This document shows positions 1-5,474 of a DNA stretch of 5,474 bases, piece after piece; position 1 is the first letter of the stretch; the number at the start of each line of letters is the position of its first letter. The notes beneath the pieces were generated by a model, which worked only from the letters and a program-made list of their open reading frames with translations, ran no database searches and was not told the origin of the DNA. The position numbers and the translations under genes are program-made. This stretch comes from an uncultured bacterium (GTDB lineage: Bacteria; Verrucomicrobiota; Kiritimatiellia; UBA8416; CALETX01): NCBI GenBank assembly GCA_937920455.1, contig CALETX010000375.1:1-5474 (forward strand), given 5' to 3'.

Positions 1-684
1 CATGTGCTTGTAAATCTCCGCCCCGGCGTATGAGCCGGCATGGATGAAACGCGAACGCGGTTCTACGCCGCGCTGGAAAACCGCAAACGCTCTGACAGCG
101 TCTTCTATCCTTTTGTTTGGGACGCCTCTGCCGACGAAAAGCACGTTTACGAGCCCGTCGTGGAGTTCCTTCAATGTCCGTCTGTCCGGAGAAGCGCGTT
201 GCACTGAAAGGTCGAAAACGAGCGGCATCACCCTGACATCTCGGTATCCCATTTCCAGAAGTTCGCGGGCATTGAAGGCGCTGTCGGCCATCGTCAGCTC
301 GGCATGATTGGCAAGAGCTCGGGCCGCGGCAAGCCCCTCCCGCAGCCGAGACGCGGTGGCTGGATTGATTTGCTCAAAGTATCGGGGGGGGGTTATATTG
401 TGGTAAAGAATTGCTTTTCTGCACTGCAGGGAGGCGAAAATGTCGGTCACCCGCGACCCTATTGAAAGATGCAGGATCGCCACATCGTCCGGTTTTATCT
501 CAGAGAGACAATCTGGTGCGGGTCTGACAACGGAACGCATGACGTGGGAAATGTGCGCAGGATCGCTGAATATTTCCGAGTTATGTCCCCATTCGCGGAA
601 TATCGAACGCAGAGCCATCGCTTCGTTGCTGATTGCATCGCCCTGGGTGAAGCCTGCTGTAAGCTGATGTATCGAGGGCTTCAT
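1..684 (-). CDS. Family 4 glycosyltransferase, N-terminal 228 residues (cut by the window edge)
   Basis: Partial GT-B glycosyltransferase that probably transfers a sugar from a nucleotide-sugar donor during synthesis of a surface glycan; donor and acceptor cannot be read from the sequence. The frame is open from ATG at 684-682 to base 1. The N-terminus (HQLTAGFTQGDAISNEA, residues 6-22) followed by ALRSIFREWGH, then LYHNITPPRYF (93-103), is typical of the acceptor-side Rossmann domain of one GT4 subgroup. NVLFVGRGVPNKRIEDAVRAF (180-200) is the usual opening of the C-terminal, donor-binding GT4 domain. Family members are about 360-420 residues, so the nucleotide-sugar site with its E-x7-E motif lies outside the window. 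The start codon overlaps the stop of the TPR gene as ATGA and has no proper SD, so translation probably depends on ribosomes finishing that gene. A run of nine C (coding strand) encodes part of residues 98-101. The family call is firm; the substrate is unknown. Confidence 0.88.
   Translation of the reverse strand, partial: MKPSIHQLTAGFTQGDAISNEAMALRSIFREWGHNSEIFSDPAHISHVMRSVVRPAPDCLSEIKPDDVAILHLSIGSRVTDIFASLQCRKAILYHNITPPRYFEQINPATASRLREGLAAARALANHAELTMADSAFNARELLEMGYRDVRVMPLVFDLSVQRASPDRRTLKELHDGLVNVLFVGRGVPNKRIEDAVRAFAVFQRGVEPRSRFIHAGSYAGAEIYKHM
384..392 (-). repeat. Nine-base G/C homopolymer inside the glycosyltransferase gene
   Basis: Nine C on the coding strand span parts of the codons for TPPR (residues 98-101). 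The frame is open at nine. Runs of this length are prone to slipped-strand mutation, and a change of one base would shift the frame and inactivate the enzyme. Confidence 0.9.
648..683 (-). repeat. Inverted repeat covering the glycosyltransferase start codon
   Basis: TGAAGCC (683-677 read on the coding strand) and GGCTTCA (654-648) form a perfect 7-bp stem with a 22-nt loop. The first arm contains the T and G of the ATG start of the glycosyltransferase and the TGA stop of the TPR gene. A folded mRNA would hide the start until ribosomes translating the TPR gene open it. Confidence 0.45.
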
Positions 685-2171
685 TCCGTTTTGGGTGGGG
701 TTTGCTTTTTTTTATCCTTGCGGCCGATGTTTTTCAACAATCTCTTGACGTCAACTCCCGCTTCTGACAGTTTTCGGGACACTGCGACGTTGTCCGGGTC
801 GGCCTCTATGCTCTTCTTCCAGAACTCAACGGCTTTTTCAAGATTGCCGAGCTTTAGATGCGTGTCTCCGATGTGGTCAGCGATTACGGCGTCGTGGTCG
901 GCCAGCTCATAAGCTTTCTCCAGGAGAGGGAGCGCTTGCTGGTATTTGCTCTGCTTGAAGAGTATCCAGCCGAGGGTGTCAACATACGCTCCGTTTTCGG
1001 GTTCCTTTTCGAGCGCTCTTGTCACGTAAGAAAGAGCCTTGTCGAGGTTTACGCCGGCTTCTGCCCACATGTAAGCCAGGTAGTTGAGGACCTCGTGAGC
1101 ATCCGGATACAGAGCGAGGCATTGTTCAAAAATTTTTTCAGCACGCTCCAGCTCCCCATGGCGTTCACAGGCGCCGCCGTAATGCAGATAGAAAGCTTGA
1201 GACAATTTTCCTCCCGGCGTGGACCCGACTATAGATTCAACCCTCTCGAAGACCACGATAGCGTCCTTGTAGCGTTTCATTCGACTGTAAGCGGCGCCCA
1301 GGACGAAGAGCATGGTGGGATGATTTGGGATGATTTTGTCGGCCCGGAGGATTATGTCGGCCGTCTTTTGAGGATCGTCCTGCATGTAAAGCAGGGCCAG
1401 TCTGATGAACGAGTCTGCTAAGGGAGGTGACTGCTTTGTGGCCATCAAGAAGTGTCTTGCGGCACGTTTCTTATTGTTCATTTCGGAATAAATTTCGCCG
1501 ATGAGATTGTGAAAATGTGCGGCGTTGTCATGCTGGGTCTCAGCCAGAATTTGGAAACAGGATATGGCTCGGGTTGGCTGTTCGAGAGCGAGAAACTCAC
1601 GTCCCTGGCCGAAACAGTAAGCGGCAAGAGGGGATGTGTCCTTGCATCTGCGGAATCCTTCGCGGAGCCAGCGCACGGCTTCGCGGTCTCTGTTGAGCCG
1701 GAACCCGATTCTTCCCAGACTTACATACGCGTGAGGGATGTTGCGGTCGAGTCTGATCACCTGTCTATATGCGGCGAGGGCTTTGTGATCATTTGTGACT
1801 GCCAGGTAAACCGCGCCGAGGTCCATCCAGGGTTGGACGGACCTTGGATTATGTCGAGCGGCGTTGAGAAGAATCTCCAGGCTGACGTCGGGCCTCTGAT
1901 GCCCGAGGCCCATGAGTGCGGCTTTTTGGCTGATGTCGAGTCTGGAAGGGTCAGACTTTGCGGCGGCGCTGTAATGCTCAAACGCGCGGGCAGAGAAGGG
2001 TCCTTCCTCCCTTTCGCAAACGAGCGCCTGGGCGTAGTGACCGAGGCTTTGCGCCAAGCGGCGCTCCTCCTTGGAAAGCGCGAACCCTCCCGTATGGGCC
2101 TCGCGGCGCGTGGAAACGCACCCTGCTGCGAACACGAACGCGAAAGCTGCGCCGATAAGACCGAGGCGCAC
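681..2171 (-). CDS. TPR-repeat lipoprotein
   Basis: Protein of 496 residues with a GTG start. The N-terminus is a lipoprotein signal peptide: a short basic MR, a hydrophobic stretch (3-14), and lipobox A-A-G-C with the acylated cysteine at residue 18. It should therefore be a membrane-anchored periplasm-facing lipoprotein. The rest is almost all tetratricopeptide repeats, clearest at about 113-146, 147-180, 219-252, 285-318, 328-357, 360-394, 395-428 and 429-462, with the usual small/aromatic pattern (for example LGAVYLA, YVDTLGWILFKQSKYQQAL). The C-terminal half, with LNYLAYMWAEAG and DTLGWILFKQ, resembles a widespread family of TPR proteins of Gram-negative bacteria. TPRs bind other proteins, so a scaffold role in envelope or glycan assembly is plausible but inferred. 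The end is lysine-rich (480-496) and encoded partly by an A8 run. SD TAGGAG lies 8 nt before the start and is formed on the stop codon of the preceding small gene. The 3' end overlaps the glycosyltransferase by 4 nt. Confidence 0.93.
   Translation of the reverse strand: MRLGLIGAAFAFVFAAGCVSTRREAHTGGFALSKEERRLAQSLGHYAQALVCEREEGPFSARAFEHYSAAAKSDPSRLDISQKAALMGLGHQRPDVSLEILLNAARHNPRSVQPWMDLGAVYLAVTNDHKALAAYRQVIRLDRNIPHAYVSLGRIGFRLNRDREAVRWLREGFRRCKDTSPLAAYCFGQGREFLALEQPTRAISCFQILAETQHDNAAHFHNLIGEIYSEMNNKKRAARHFLMATKQSPPLADSFIRLALLYMQDDPQKTADIILRADKIIPNHPTMLFVLGAAYSRMKRYKDAIVVFERVESIVGSTPGGKLSQAFYLHYGGACERHGELERAEKIFEQCLALYPDAHEVLNYLAYMWAEAGVNLDKALSYVTRALEKEPENGAYVDTLGWILFKQSKYQQALPLLEKAYELADHDAVIADHIGDTHLKLGNLEKAVEFWKKSIEADPDNVAVSRKLSEAGVDVKRLLKNIGRKDKKKQTPPKTE
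705..713 (-). other. A8 run with an in-frame A_AAA_AAG slippery heptamer at the end of the TPR gene
   Basis: The coding strand reads GAT AAA AAA AAG CAA, so bases 711-705 form A_AAA_AAG in the correct phase for -1 slippage, the same heptamer as in E. coli dnaX. The shifted frame has no stop before the glycosyltransferase ATG at 684 and is in phase with it. No well-placed stimulator is evident: AAGGA lies only about 2 nt upstream of the heptamer, and the nearest stem begins about 21 nt downstream. Confidence 0.4.
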
Positions 2172-2179
2172 TGATTGGG

Positions 2180-2185
2180 CTCCTA
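2180..2185 (-). promoter_or_regulatory. Shine-Dalgarno of the TPR gene, built on the stop codon of the preceding gene
   Basis: TAGGAG: its first three bases are the TAG stop of the bS22-like gene. It lies 8 nt before the GTG start of the lipoprotein gene. A ribosome ending the small protein would uncover this site directly, which suggests coupled translation and fixes the TPR start at 2171. Confidence 0.75.
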
Positions 2186-2275
2186 CGGTTTGTTCTTATG
2201 ACGATCGGCCTTCCGACGCTTACGATACTTGTGCTTGGACATCTTCTTGCGACGCCATTTTTTTACCGATCCCAC
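2183..2275 (-). CDS. COX24/AURKAIP1-domain (bS22/mS38-like) small basic ribosomal protein
   Basis: A 30-residue, GTG-start gene in the gap between hisG and the TPR gene. The product begins MGSVKKWRRKKMSKHKYRKR and ends HKNKP; more than half its residues are Lys or Arg, and it has one Trp and one Tyr. The MGSV start, the RRKKMSKHK core and the following K/R-rich helix match my knowledge of the COX24_C/AURKAIP1 family. In mycobacteria this is small-subunit ribosomal protein bS22; in mitochondria it is the C-terminal part of mS38, which sits near the decoding centre. A role in the 30S subunit is therefore inferred. A very strong SD (AAAGGAGG) stands 5 nt before GTG, and no other in-frame start exists between the SD and the conserved core. 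It starts 19 nt after the hisG stop and ends 11 nt before the TPR gene. It is too short for most gene finders. The identity rests on motif memory, not on a search. Confidence 0.85.
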   Translation of the reverse strand: MGSVKKWRRKKMSKHKYRKRRKADRHKNKP

Positions 2276-2280
2276 CCGTT

Positions 2281-2288
2281 CCTCCTTT
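2281..2288 (-). promoter_or_regulatory. Strong Shine-Dalgarno of the bS22-like gene
   Basis: AAAGGAGG, close to the full anti-SD complement, stands 5 nt before the GTG start. It begins 6 nt after the hisG stop codon. Its strength and spacing are the main evidence, beside the protein motif, that the 30-codon gene is translated and that GTG is the start. Confidence 0.85.
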
Positions 2289-2294
2289 CGGGGC

Positions 2295-3170
2295 TCAGGG
2301 AATCACCTTGTTCAGAGGAAGTTCGATGATCCCCTCAGCGCCCGCCTTCTTGAGGCGGCATATGATCTCTCTAACAACCGTCTCATCCACGACGGACTCT
2401 ATTGCGACCCACCCCTTGCTGTCAAGATTGCTGATGGTCGGAGCGTGAAGCGACGGCAGTATTCTTGTGACCTGTGTGACCTTGCGGGCCGGCGCGTTCA
2501 TTTTTATGAGAACCTTGTTTTCAGCCCGGAGGGCGCCCTGCAGGAGCGTTGCTATTTGGTTTATCTTGGCGCGTTTCCAGGCGTTTTTCCATGCGGTCTT
2601 GTTTGCTATCAGGCGGGTGGTGGATTCCAGGACGGTTTCGACGACACGCAAGTTGTGTGCCCGCAAAGATGAGCCTGTTTCTGTCAGCTCGACCACCGCG
2701 TCCGCAAGGCCCATGGCGGGTTTGATCTCAGTAGCGCCCCAGGAAAACTCAACTGTTGCCTTGACGCCATGGCGTTTCAGAAAAGCGAGGGTCAGGTTTA
2801 CCGCTTCAGTTGCGATCCTTTTGCCTTGAAGGTCTTTGATTTTTCGGATTGGGGATTTTTCAGGAACAGCCAGCACCCATCGAACTGGCTTCATGCCCTG
2901 TTTTGCGTAAATCAGTTCGGCAACGTCAACGACCCTTGACCCGTTCTCCATGATCCAGTCGAGGCCTGTGATGCCGGCGTCGAGGGTGCCGGTTTCTACG
3001 CATCTGCTTATCTCCTGGGCGCGCAGAAGGCGCGCCTCGATTTCGGGATCGTCAACCTGCGGAATGTAAGAGCGCGAATCAATGCGCACTCTGAAGCCGG
3101 CCTTCTGCATTATAGAGACTGTGGCCTCCTGCAGGCTCCCCTTTGGCAGGGCCAGAAGAAGTTTTTGCAT
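2295..3170 (-). CDS. hisG: ATP phosphoribosyltransferase, long form
   Basis: Catalyses the first step of histidine synthesis, ATP + PRPP to phosphoribosyl-ATP, in the cytoplasm. The product is 291 residues, the usual size of the long, hexameric form that carries its own regulatory domain and needs no HisZ. Visible landmarks are ALPKGSL (7-13), DAGITGLDWI (64-73), the PRPP-binding signature GLADAVVELTETGSSLR (144-160), and ESTTRLIAN (172-180). A C-terminal ACT-like domain from about 213 has NAPARKVTQVTRILPSLHAPT and ends ELPLNKVIP; in the family this domain binds histidine for feedback inhibition. Two ATGs (3176 and 3170) compete. SD AAGGAG directly abuts the first but lies 6 nt from the second, so MQKLLLALPKG is chosen, which also fits the family N-terminus. 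The reading frame continues open far upstream, but that part is antisense to the regulator gene. It is first in a tight four-gene run; no other his gene is in the window. Confidence 0.96.
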   Translation of the reverse strand: MQKLLLALPKGSLQEATVSIMQKAGFRVRIDSRSYIPQVDDPEIEARLLRAQEISRCVETGTLDAGITGLDWIMENGSRVVDVAELIYAKQGMKPVRWVLAVPEKSPIRKIKDLQGKRIATEAVNLTLAFLKRHGVKATVEFSWGATEIKPAMGLADAVVELTETGSSLRAHNLRVVETVLESTTRLIANKTAWKNAWKRAKINQIATLLQGALRAENKVLIKMNAPARKVTQVTRILPSLHAPTISNLDSKGWVAIESVVDETVVREIICRLKKAGAEGIIELPLNKVIP

Positions 3171-3176
3171 TGTCAT

Positions 3177-3182
3177 CTCCTT
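3177..3182 (-). promoter_or_regulatory. Shine-Dalgarno of hisG that decides its start
   Basis: AAGGAG touches the ATG at 3176 with no spacer but is 6 nt from the ATG at 3170. The second ATG is therefore the likely start, giving MQKLLLALPKG without the extra MT. Confidence 0.75.
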
Positions 3183-3216
3183 AGATATTCTACTTGCGAC
3201 AAACCAAGCTGGATGG

Positions 3217-3245
3217 ATTCTACGCTTAGTCTGCTTTTCTGCCAC
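3217..3245 (-). promoter_or_regulatory. Candidate sigma70-type promoter of the hisG operon
   Basis: The -35 candidate is GTGGCA (3240-3245, 4 of 6 consensus bases); the -10 candidate is TAGAAT (3217-3222, 5 of 6); the spacer is 17 nt. Transcription would begin near 3210 and leave a leader of about 40 nt. It was found by eye, and the host's sigma consensus is unknown. Confidence 0.35.
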
Positions 3246-3340
3246 AACTTTCTTGGAATGCGCTCCAGAAGGTGGGTACTTTCTCGCCGGAATCTCATCC
3301 TGACGCAATGGAAATTGATTATTGGCCAAGAAACGATGTC

Positions 3341-3368
3341 TGGACTGTTTGGAATGTTCGGTTAGAAA
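3341..3368 (+). promoter_or_regulatory. Weak candidate promoter of the two-component operon
   Basis: The -35 candidate is TGGACT (3341-3346) and the -10 candidate is TAGAAA (3363-3368), each 4 of 6 to the sigma70 consensus, with a 16-nt spacer. The leader would be about 38 nt. It is the best match I see in the 243-nt divergent region but is close to what chance would give. Confidence 0.2.
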
Positions 3369-3380
3369 TACACAGGCGAG

Positions 3381-3404
3381 TCGGCCCGTGTGCTGGCCGG
3401 AGGA
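3381..3404 (+). promoter_or_regulatory. RBS of the response regulator, partly inside a GC-rich hairpin
   Basis: GGAGGA (3399-3404) is the SD for GTG 3414. Just before it, CGGCC (3382-3386) is complementary to GGCCG (3395-3399) with an 8-nt loop. A T-G wobble pair (3381 with 3400) would extend the stem to 6 bp and tie up the first two G of the SD. This may damp translation; it could also be a chance GC-rich dyad. Confidence 0.4.
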
Positions 3405-3413
3405 AAACACCGA

Positions 3414-4112
3414 GTGACAAGAGCAAGAAGAACGATTCTTGTGGTCGAAGACGAGGCAGATATACGCGAGCTGGCGTGTTTCCATCTGCGCAGGGAGGGT
3501 TTCAACGTTCTTACTGCCGCTTCGGGAGAGGAGGCTCTTGAGACTGTTCGGCGCGCGCGACCAGATTTGATTGTGTTGGACATCATGCTGCCGGCAATGA
3601 GCGGGTTGGATGTGTGCCGCGCTATCCGACAGGACAGGCTTATTTCTGGCATTCCGATCATCATGGCGACTGCGCGGGGCGAGGATGCCGATATCGTGGC
3701 AGGATTGGAACTTGGCGCCGATGACTATGTCGCGAAGCCATTCAGCATGAGTGTGCTGGCTGCGAGGGTCAGAGCAGTGCTGAGGCGCAGAGAAAAGGCA
3801 GTTGTGGACGAAAAGGCTGTTCTTTCGATCCATGGGCTGGTCATTGATCCTCTGCGTCACCAGGTGACGGTTCGGGGGGAGGCCGTTGCTCTGACTCCAC
3901 TGGAATTCCGCATACTGCATACGCTTGCAGCGAATCCGGGCATGGTTTTTACGAGAGAACAGATTGTAGAGGCTGTGCGCGGGGGTCCTTATGCCGTAAC
4001 GGACCGCTCCGTGGATGTCCAGATTGTCGGCATCCGGCGCAAGCTGGGCAGGTACGCCAATTTAGTGGAGACCGTTAGGGGCGTCGGATACAGGTTCAAG
4101 GAAACGGAGTAA
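3414..4112 (+). CDS. OmpR/PhoB-family response regulator
   Basis: Two-component transcription factor of 232 residues. The receiver domain (about 6-122) has the acidic pair E12-D13 in ILVVEDE, phospho-acceptor D56 in VLDIMLP, switch residue T86 in MATARG and conserved K108 in YVAKPF. The DNA-binding winged helix (about 132-230) shows LTPLEFRILHTLA, the recognition-helix region TDRSVDVQIVGIRRKLG and the terminal VRGVGYRFKE hairpin, all typical of PhoB/OmpR. All key residues are present, so it should be phosphorylated by the kinase encoded 3 nt downstream and bind tandem DNA repeats. GTG at 3414 is chosen because it gives the usual short leader before ILVVEDE and follows a GGAGGA motif by about 9 nt. 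An in-frame GTG at 3390 would add eight residues and has no SD. PhoB is the closest remembered relative by style, but the regulon, and whether phosphate is the signal, cannot be told here. Confidence 0.95.
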   Translation: MTRARRTILVVEDEADIRELACFHLRREGFNVLTAASGEEALETVRRARPDLIVLDIMLPAMSGLDVCRAIRQDRLISGIPIIMATARGEDADIVAGLELGADDYVAKPFSMSVLAARVRAVLRRREKAVVDEKAVLSIHGLVIDPLRHQVTVRGEAVALTPLEFRILHTLAANPGMVFTREQIVEAVRGGPYAVTDRSVDVQIVGIRRKLGRYANLVETVRGVGYRFKETE

Positions 4113-4115
4113 GAA

Positions 4116-5474
4116 ATGAGGCTGCGGTGGTGGATGTTTGGGGTGCTGCTTGTGACCGCATGGCTTTCGCTCTGGACAGGGCTTTGGCTGATTTGGCGAT
4201 CCTCTGTGGTTCGACTTGTGGAATGCCATTTCAGATGGCTGGAGAAAAGGGCCGGACTTCTTGTTCGTAGGGACGTGGGAGTCAGGAATGCTCTGTCTGC
4301 CGGATCGGGTGGCGCGTTTCAGGAACTGGCGCAGATTGCCGATCTGCGCATCAGTGTGATTGACTCCAAAGGGATGACAATTGCCGACACTCTGCCAGGC
4401 CACTCGCCTGGTGGGGACGGGGTCATTCACCCAGAGATAAAGGCGGCACTTTCAGGGCGCACGGGGCGTGACCTGCGGACGGAACCTGGAAGCCGAGAGT
4501 CTTGGGTTTATGTTGCAATCCCGGTTGACGAAGATAAGGAACGGCTGGTGCTGCGGGTTGGTGCGCCTGTTCCTGAAGTTGCGGCGCTGAAGGTATCTTT
4601 TTGGAGAATGGGGGTGATCAGCTCACTCGCCGCGGCGGGTCTCTGCGCATTGGCGGCAGGCGCGGCGACGCGATATGTGGCAAAGCCGCTTGGCGCTTTT
4701 CGGACCGTACTGGAGAGCATGGCCGCTGGAGACATGTCCGCCAGAGCTGTTTCCTCAAATATTGAGGAATTGCGGCTGGCCTTCAGGGCTCTGAACAGGA
4801 CGGCGGATCGTCTTGCTGCCAGGCTGGAGGAACTCAGGCTCGAAAGTGACGGGATGCGCACTCTTTTTTCGGGAATGGCCGAAGGGGTGCTATTGGTGGA
4901 TGCCGAGTCTCGAGTGACAGATCTGAACAGAGCTGCCGCAGCGCTTCTTCATGTTGAGGAGAACGCGGTCCGCGGCAGGACTCTTCAGGAGGTTGCCAGA
5001 TATCCAGAACTGCATCGTTTTGTTTCGGGAATAATCGAAAAAGGGGGCGAATCGGAGAAGGAAATTATTCTTTTGGGCGAAGAGGACAGGTTTTTCCAGC
5101 TTCGCGGATCACTTATTGAAAAGCCAGGCGCTCACGGACGCTGCGCGCTCATAATCATCAATGATGTGACCCGGCTCAAGAGGCTGGAGCGCGTTCGTCG
5201 CGACTTTGTTGCCAACGTGTCGCACGAACTCAAGACGCCGATAACGGCTTTGAGGGGTTGTGTGGAAGCGTTGGCATCGTTAATAGGCACGGATGGTGAG
5301 ACGGCTCGATTTCTTGACATGATGGCGAGAAACATCGGCAGACTTGGGAGTCTGGCTGAAGATGTAATGTCTCTGGCGCGCCTTGAGGATGAGGCCGACG
5401 CGGCACGGATTGCTTTGCAGCCGGCGTGTGTGAGAGTCGTGCTTGAGAATGCTGCACGGCGCATTGAAAACCTC
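4116..5474 (+). CDS. PhoR-like sensor histidine kinase, N-terminal 453 residues (cut by the window edge)
   Basis: Inner-membrane sensor kinase, partner of the regulator just upstream. The frame is open from ATG at 4116 to the window end. Order of domains: TM1 (about 7-27); an extracytoplasmic sensor region (28-162) with LRISVIDSKGMTIADT and WVYVAIPV, typical of the PAS-like periplasmic domain of PhoR-type kinases; TM2 (about 164-184); HAMP (185-243, KPLGAFRTVLE...GDMSARA); a cytoplasmic PAS (about 246-352, GMAEGVLLVDAESRVTDLN ... IINDVT); and HisKA from about 360 with H-box FVANVSHELKTPITALRG, phosphorylated histidine H370. The HATPase_c domain (N, G1, G2 boxes) lies beyond the window; a complete protein would be near 590 residues. 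Start chosen from SD GGAG 6 nt upstream, overlapping the end of the regulator gene, so the pair is co-translated. A phosphate-sensing role is only suggested by architecture, since no pst or phoU gene is in view. Confidence 0.94.
   Translation, partial: MRLRWWMFGVLLVTAWLSLWTGLWLIWRSSVVRLVECHFRWLEKRAGLLVRRDVGVRNALSAGSGGAFQELAQIADLRISVIDSKGMTIADTLPGHSPGGDGVIHPEIKAALSGRTGRDLRTEPGSRESWVYVAIPVDEDKERLVLRVGAPVPEVAALKVSFWRMGVISSLAAAGLCALAAGAATRYVAKPLGAFRTVLESMAAGDMSARAVSSNIEELRLAFRALNRTADRLAARLEELRLESDGMRTLFSGMAEGVLLVDAESRVTDLNRAAAALLHVEENAVRGRTLQEVARYPELHRFVSGIIEKGGESEKEIILLGEEDRFFQLRGSLIEKPGAHGRCALIIINDVTRLKRLERVRRDFVANVSHELKTPITALRGCVEALASLIGTDGETARFLDMMARNIGRLGSLAEDVMSLARLEDEADAARIALQPACVRVVLENAARRIENL

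Noticed and set aside
706..713. T8 run on the plus strand as a possible terminator tail
   Set aside because: No GC-rich stem precedes it on the plus strand, and it lies inside the minus-strand TPR coding region.
858..1421. A 187-codon plus-strand open frame
   Set aside because: It is also antisense to the TPR gene, with no family motif and no support from spacing or an SD.
1452..2174. A 240-codon plus-strand open frame
   Set aside because: It lies wholly antisense to the TPR lipoprotein gene, shows no recognisable domain, and is a shadow of that gene's codon pattern.
3128..3135. CCTGCAGG palindrome
   Set aside because: An 8-bp palindrome within hisG codons; nothing around it suggests a site or operator.
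2295..3920. A 541-codon open frame that would extend HisG upstream by 250 residues
   Set aside because: The extra part is antisense to the response regulator, has a composition unlike a real protein (rich in H, Q, S, R), and a clear SD and family-like N-terminus mark the start at 3170.
4395..4411. Perfect CCAGGC / GCCTGG inverted repeat with a 5-nt loop
   Set aside because: It is inside the sensor domain of the kinase, has no following T run, and is explained by coding for Pro/Gly residues; it is not a terminator.
4062..5464. Several minus-strand open frames opposite the kinase gene
   Set aside because: They overlap the well-supported histidine kinase and have low-complexity Ser/Ala/Arg-rich translations typical of antisense shadows.

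Overview
The window holds six protein-coding genes in two divergent blocks on a stretch of moderately GC-rich DNA (roughly mid-50s percent by eye). No rRNA, tRNA, CRISPR array, transposase or phage gene is visible. The host looks like a Gram-negative bacterium, because it has a lipobox-bearing TPR lipoprotein and a periplasmic-sensing histidine kinase. The long-form HisG and the tiny COX24/bS22-like protein would suit the PVC/FCB side of the bacterial tree. That placement is a low-confidence inference from remembered family resemblance, not from a search.

Minus-strand block, transcribed from about 3210 towards 1: hisG (long-form ATP phosphoribosyltransferase), a 30-codon GTG-start gene for a very basic COX24/AURKAIP1-domain (bS22/mS38-like) presumed ribosomal protein, a 496-residue TPR outer-membrane-type lipoprotein, and a family 4 glycosyltransferase that runs off the left edge. 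Spacing is very tight: 19 nt, then 11 nt with the next SD built on the preceding stop codon, then a 4-nt ATGA overlap. This is very probably one operon with translational coupling. It joins amino-acid biosynthesis, a ribosomal component and cell-envelope genes.

Plus-strand block, 3414 to the right edge: an OmpR/PhoB-type response regulator followed 3 nt later by a PhoR-like sensor histidine kinase (TM, periplasmic sensor, TM, HAMP, PAS, HisKA). The kinase is cut by the window end before its ATP-binding domain. The two blocks share a 243-nt intergenic region that must hold both promoters; weak sigma70-like candidates are given.

The points most worth following are: (1) the 30-codon bS22-like gene, which is easily missed by annotation; (2) an in-frame A_AAA_AAG slippery heptamer inside an A8 run at the end of the TPR gene, where a -1 shift would read straight into the glycosyltransferase frame; (3) a C9/G9 homopolymer inside the glycosyltransferase, a possible on/off switch; and (4) a hairpin over the glycosyltransferase start codon, consistent with coupling. 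I see no wholly new multi-gene system.
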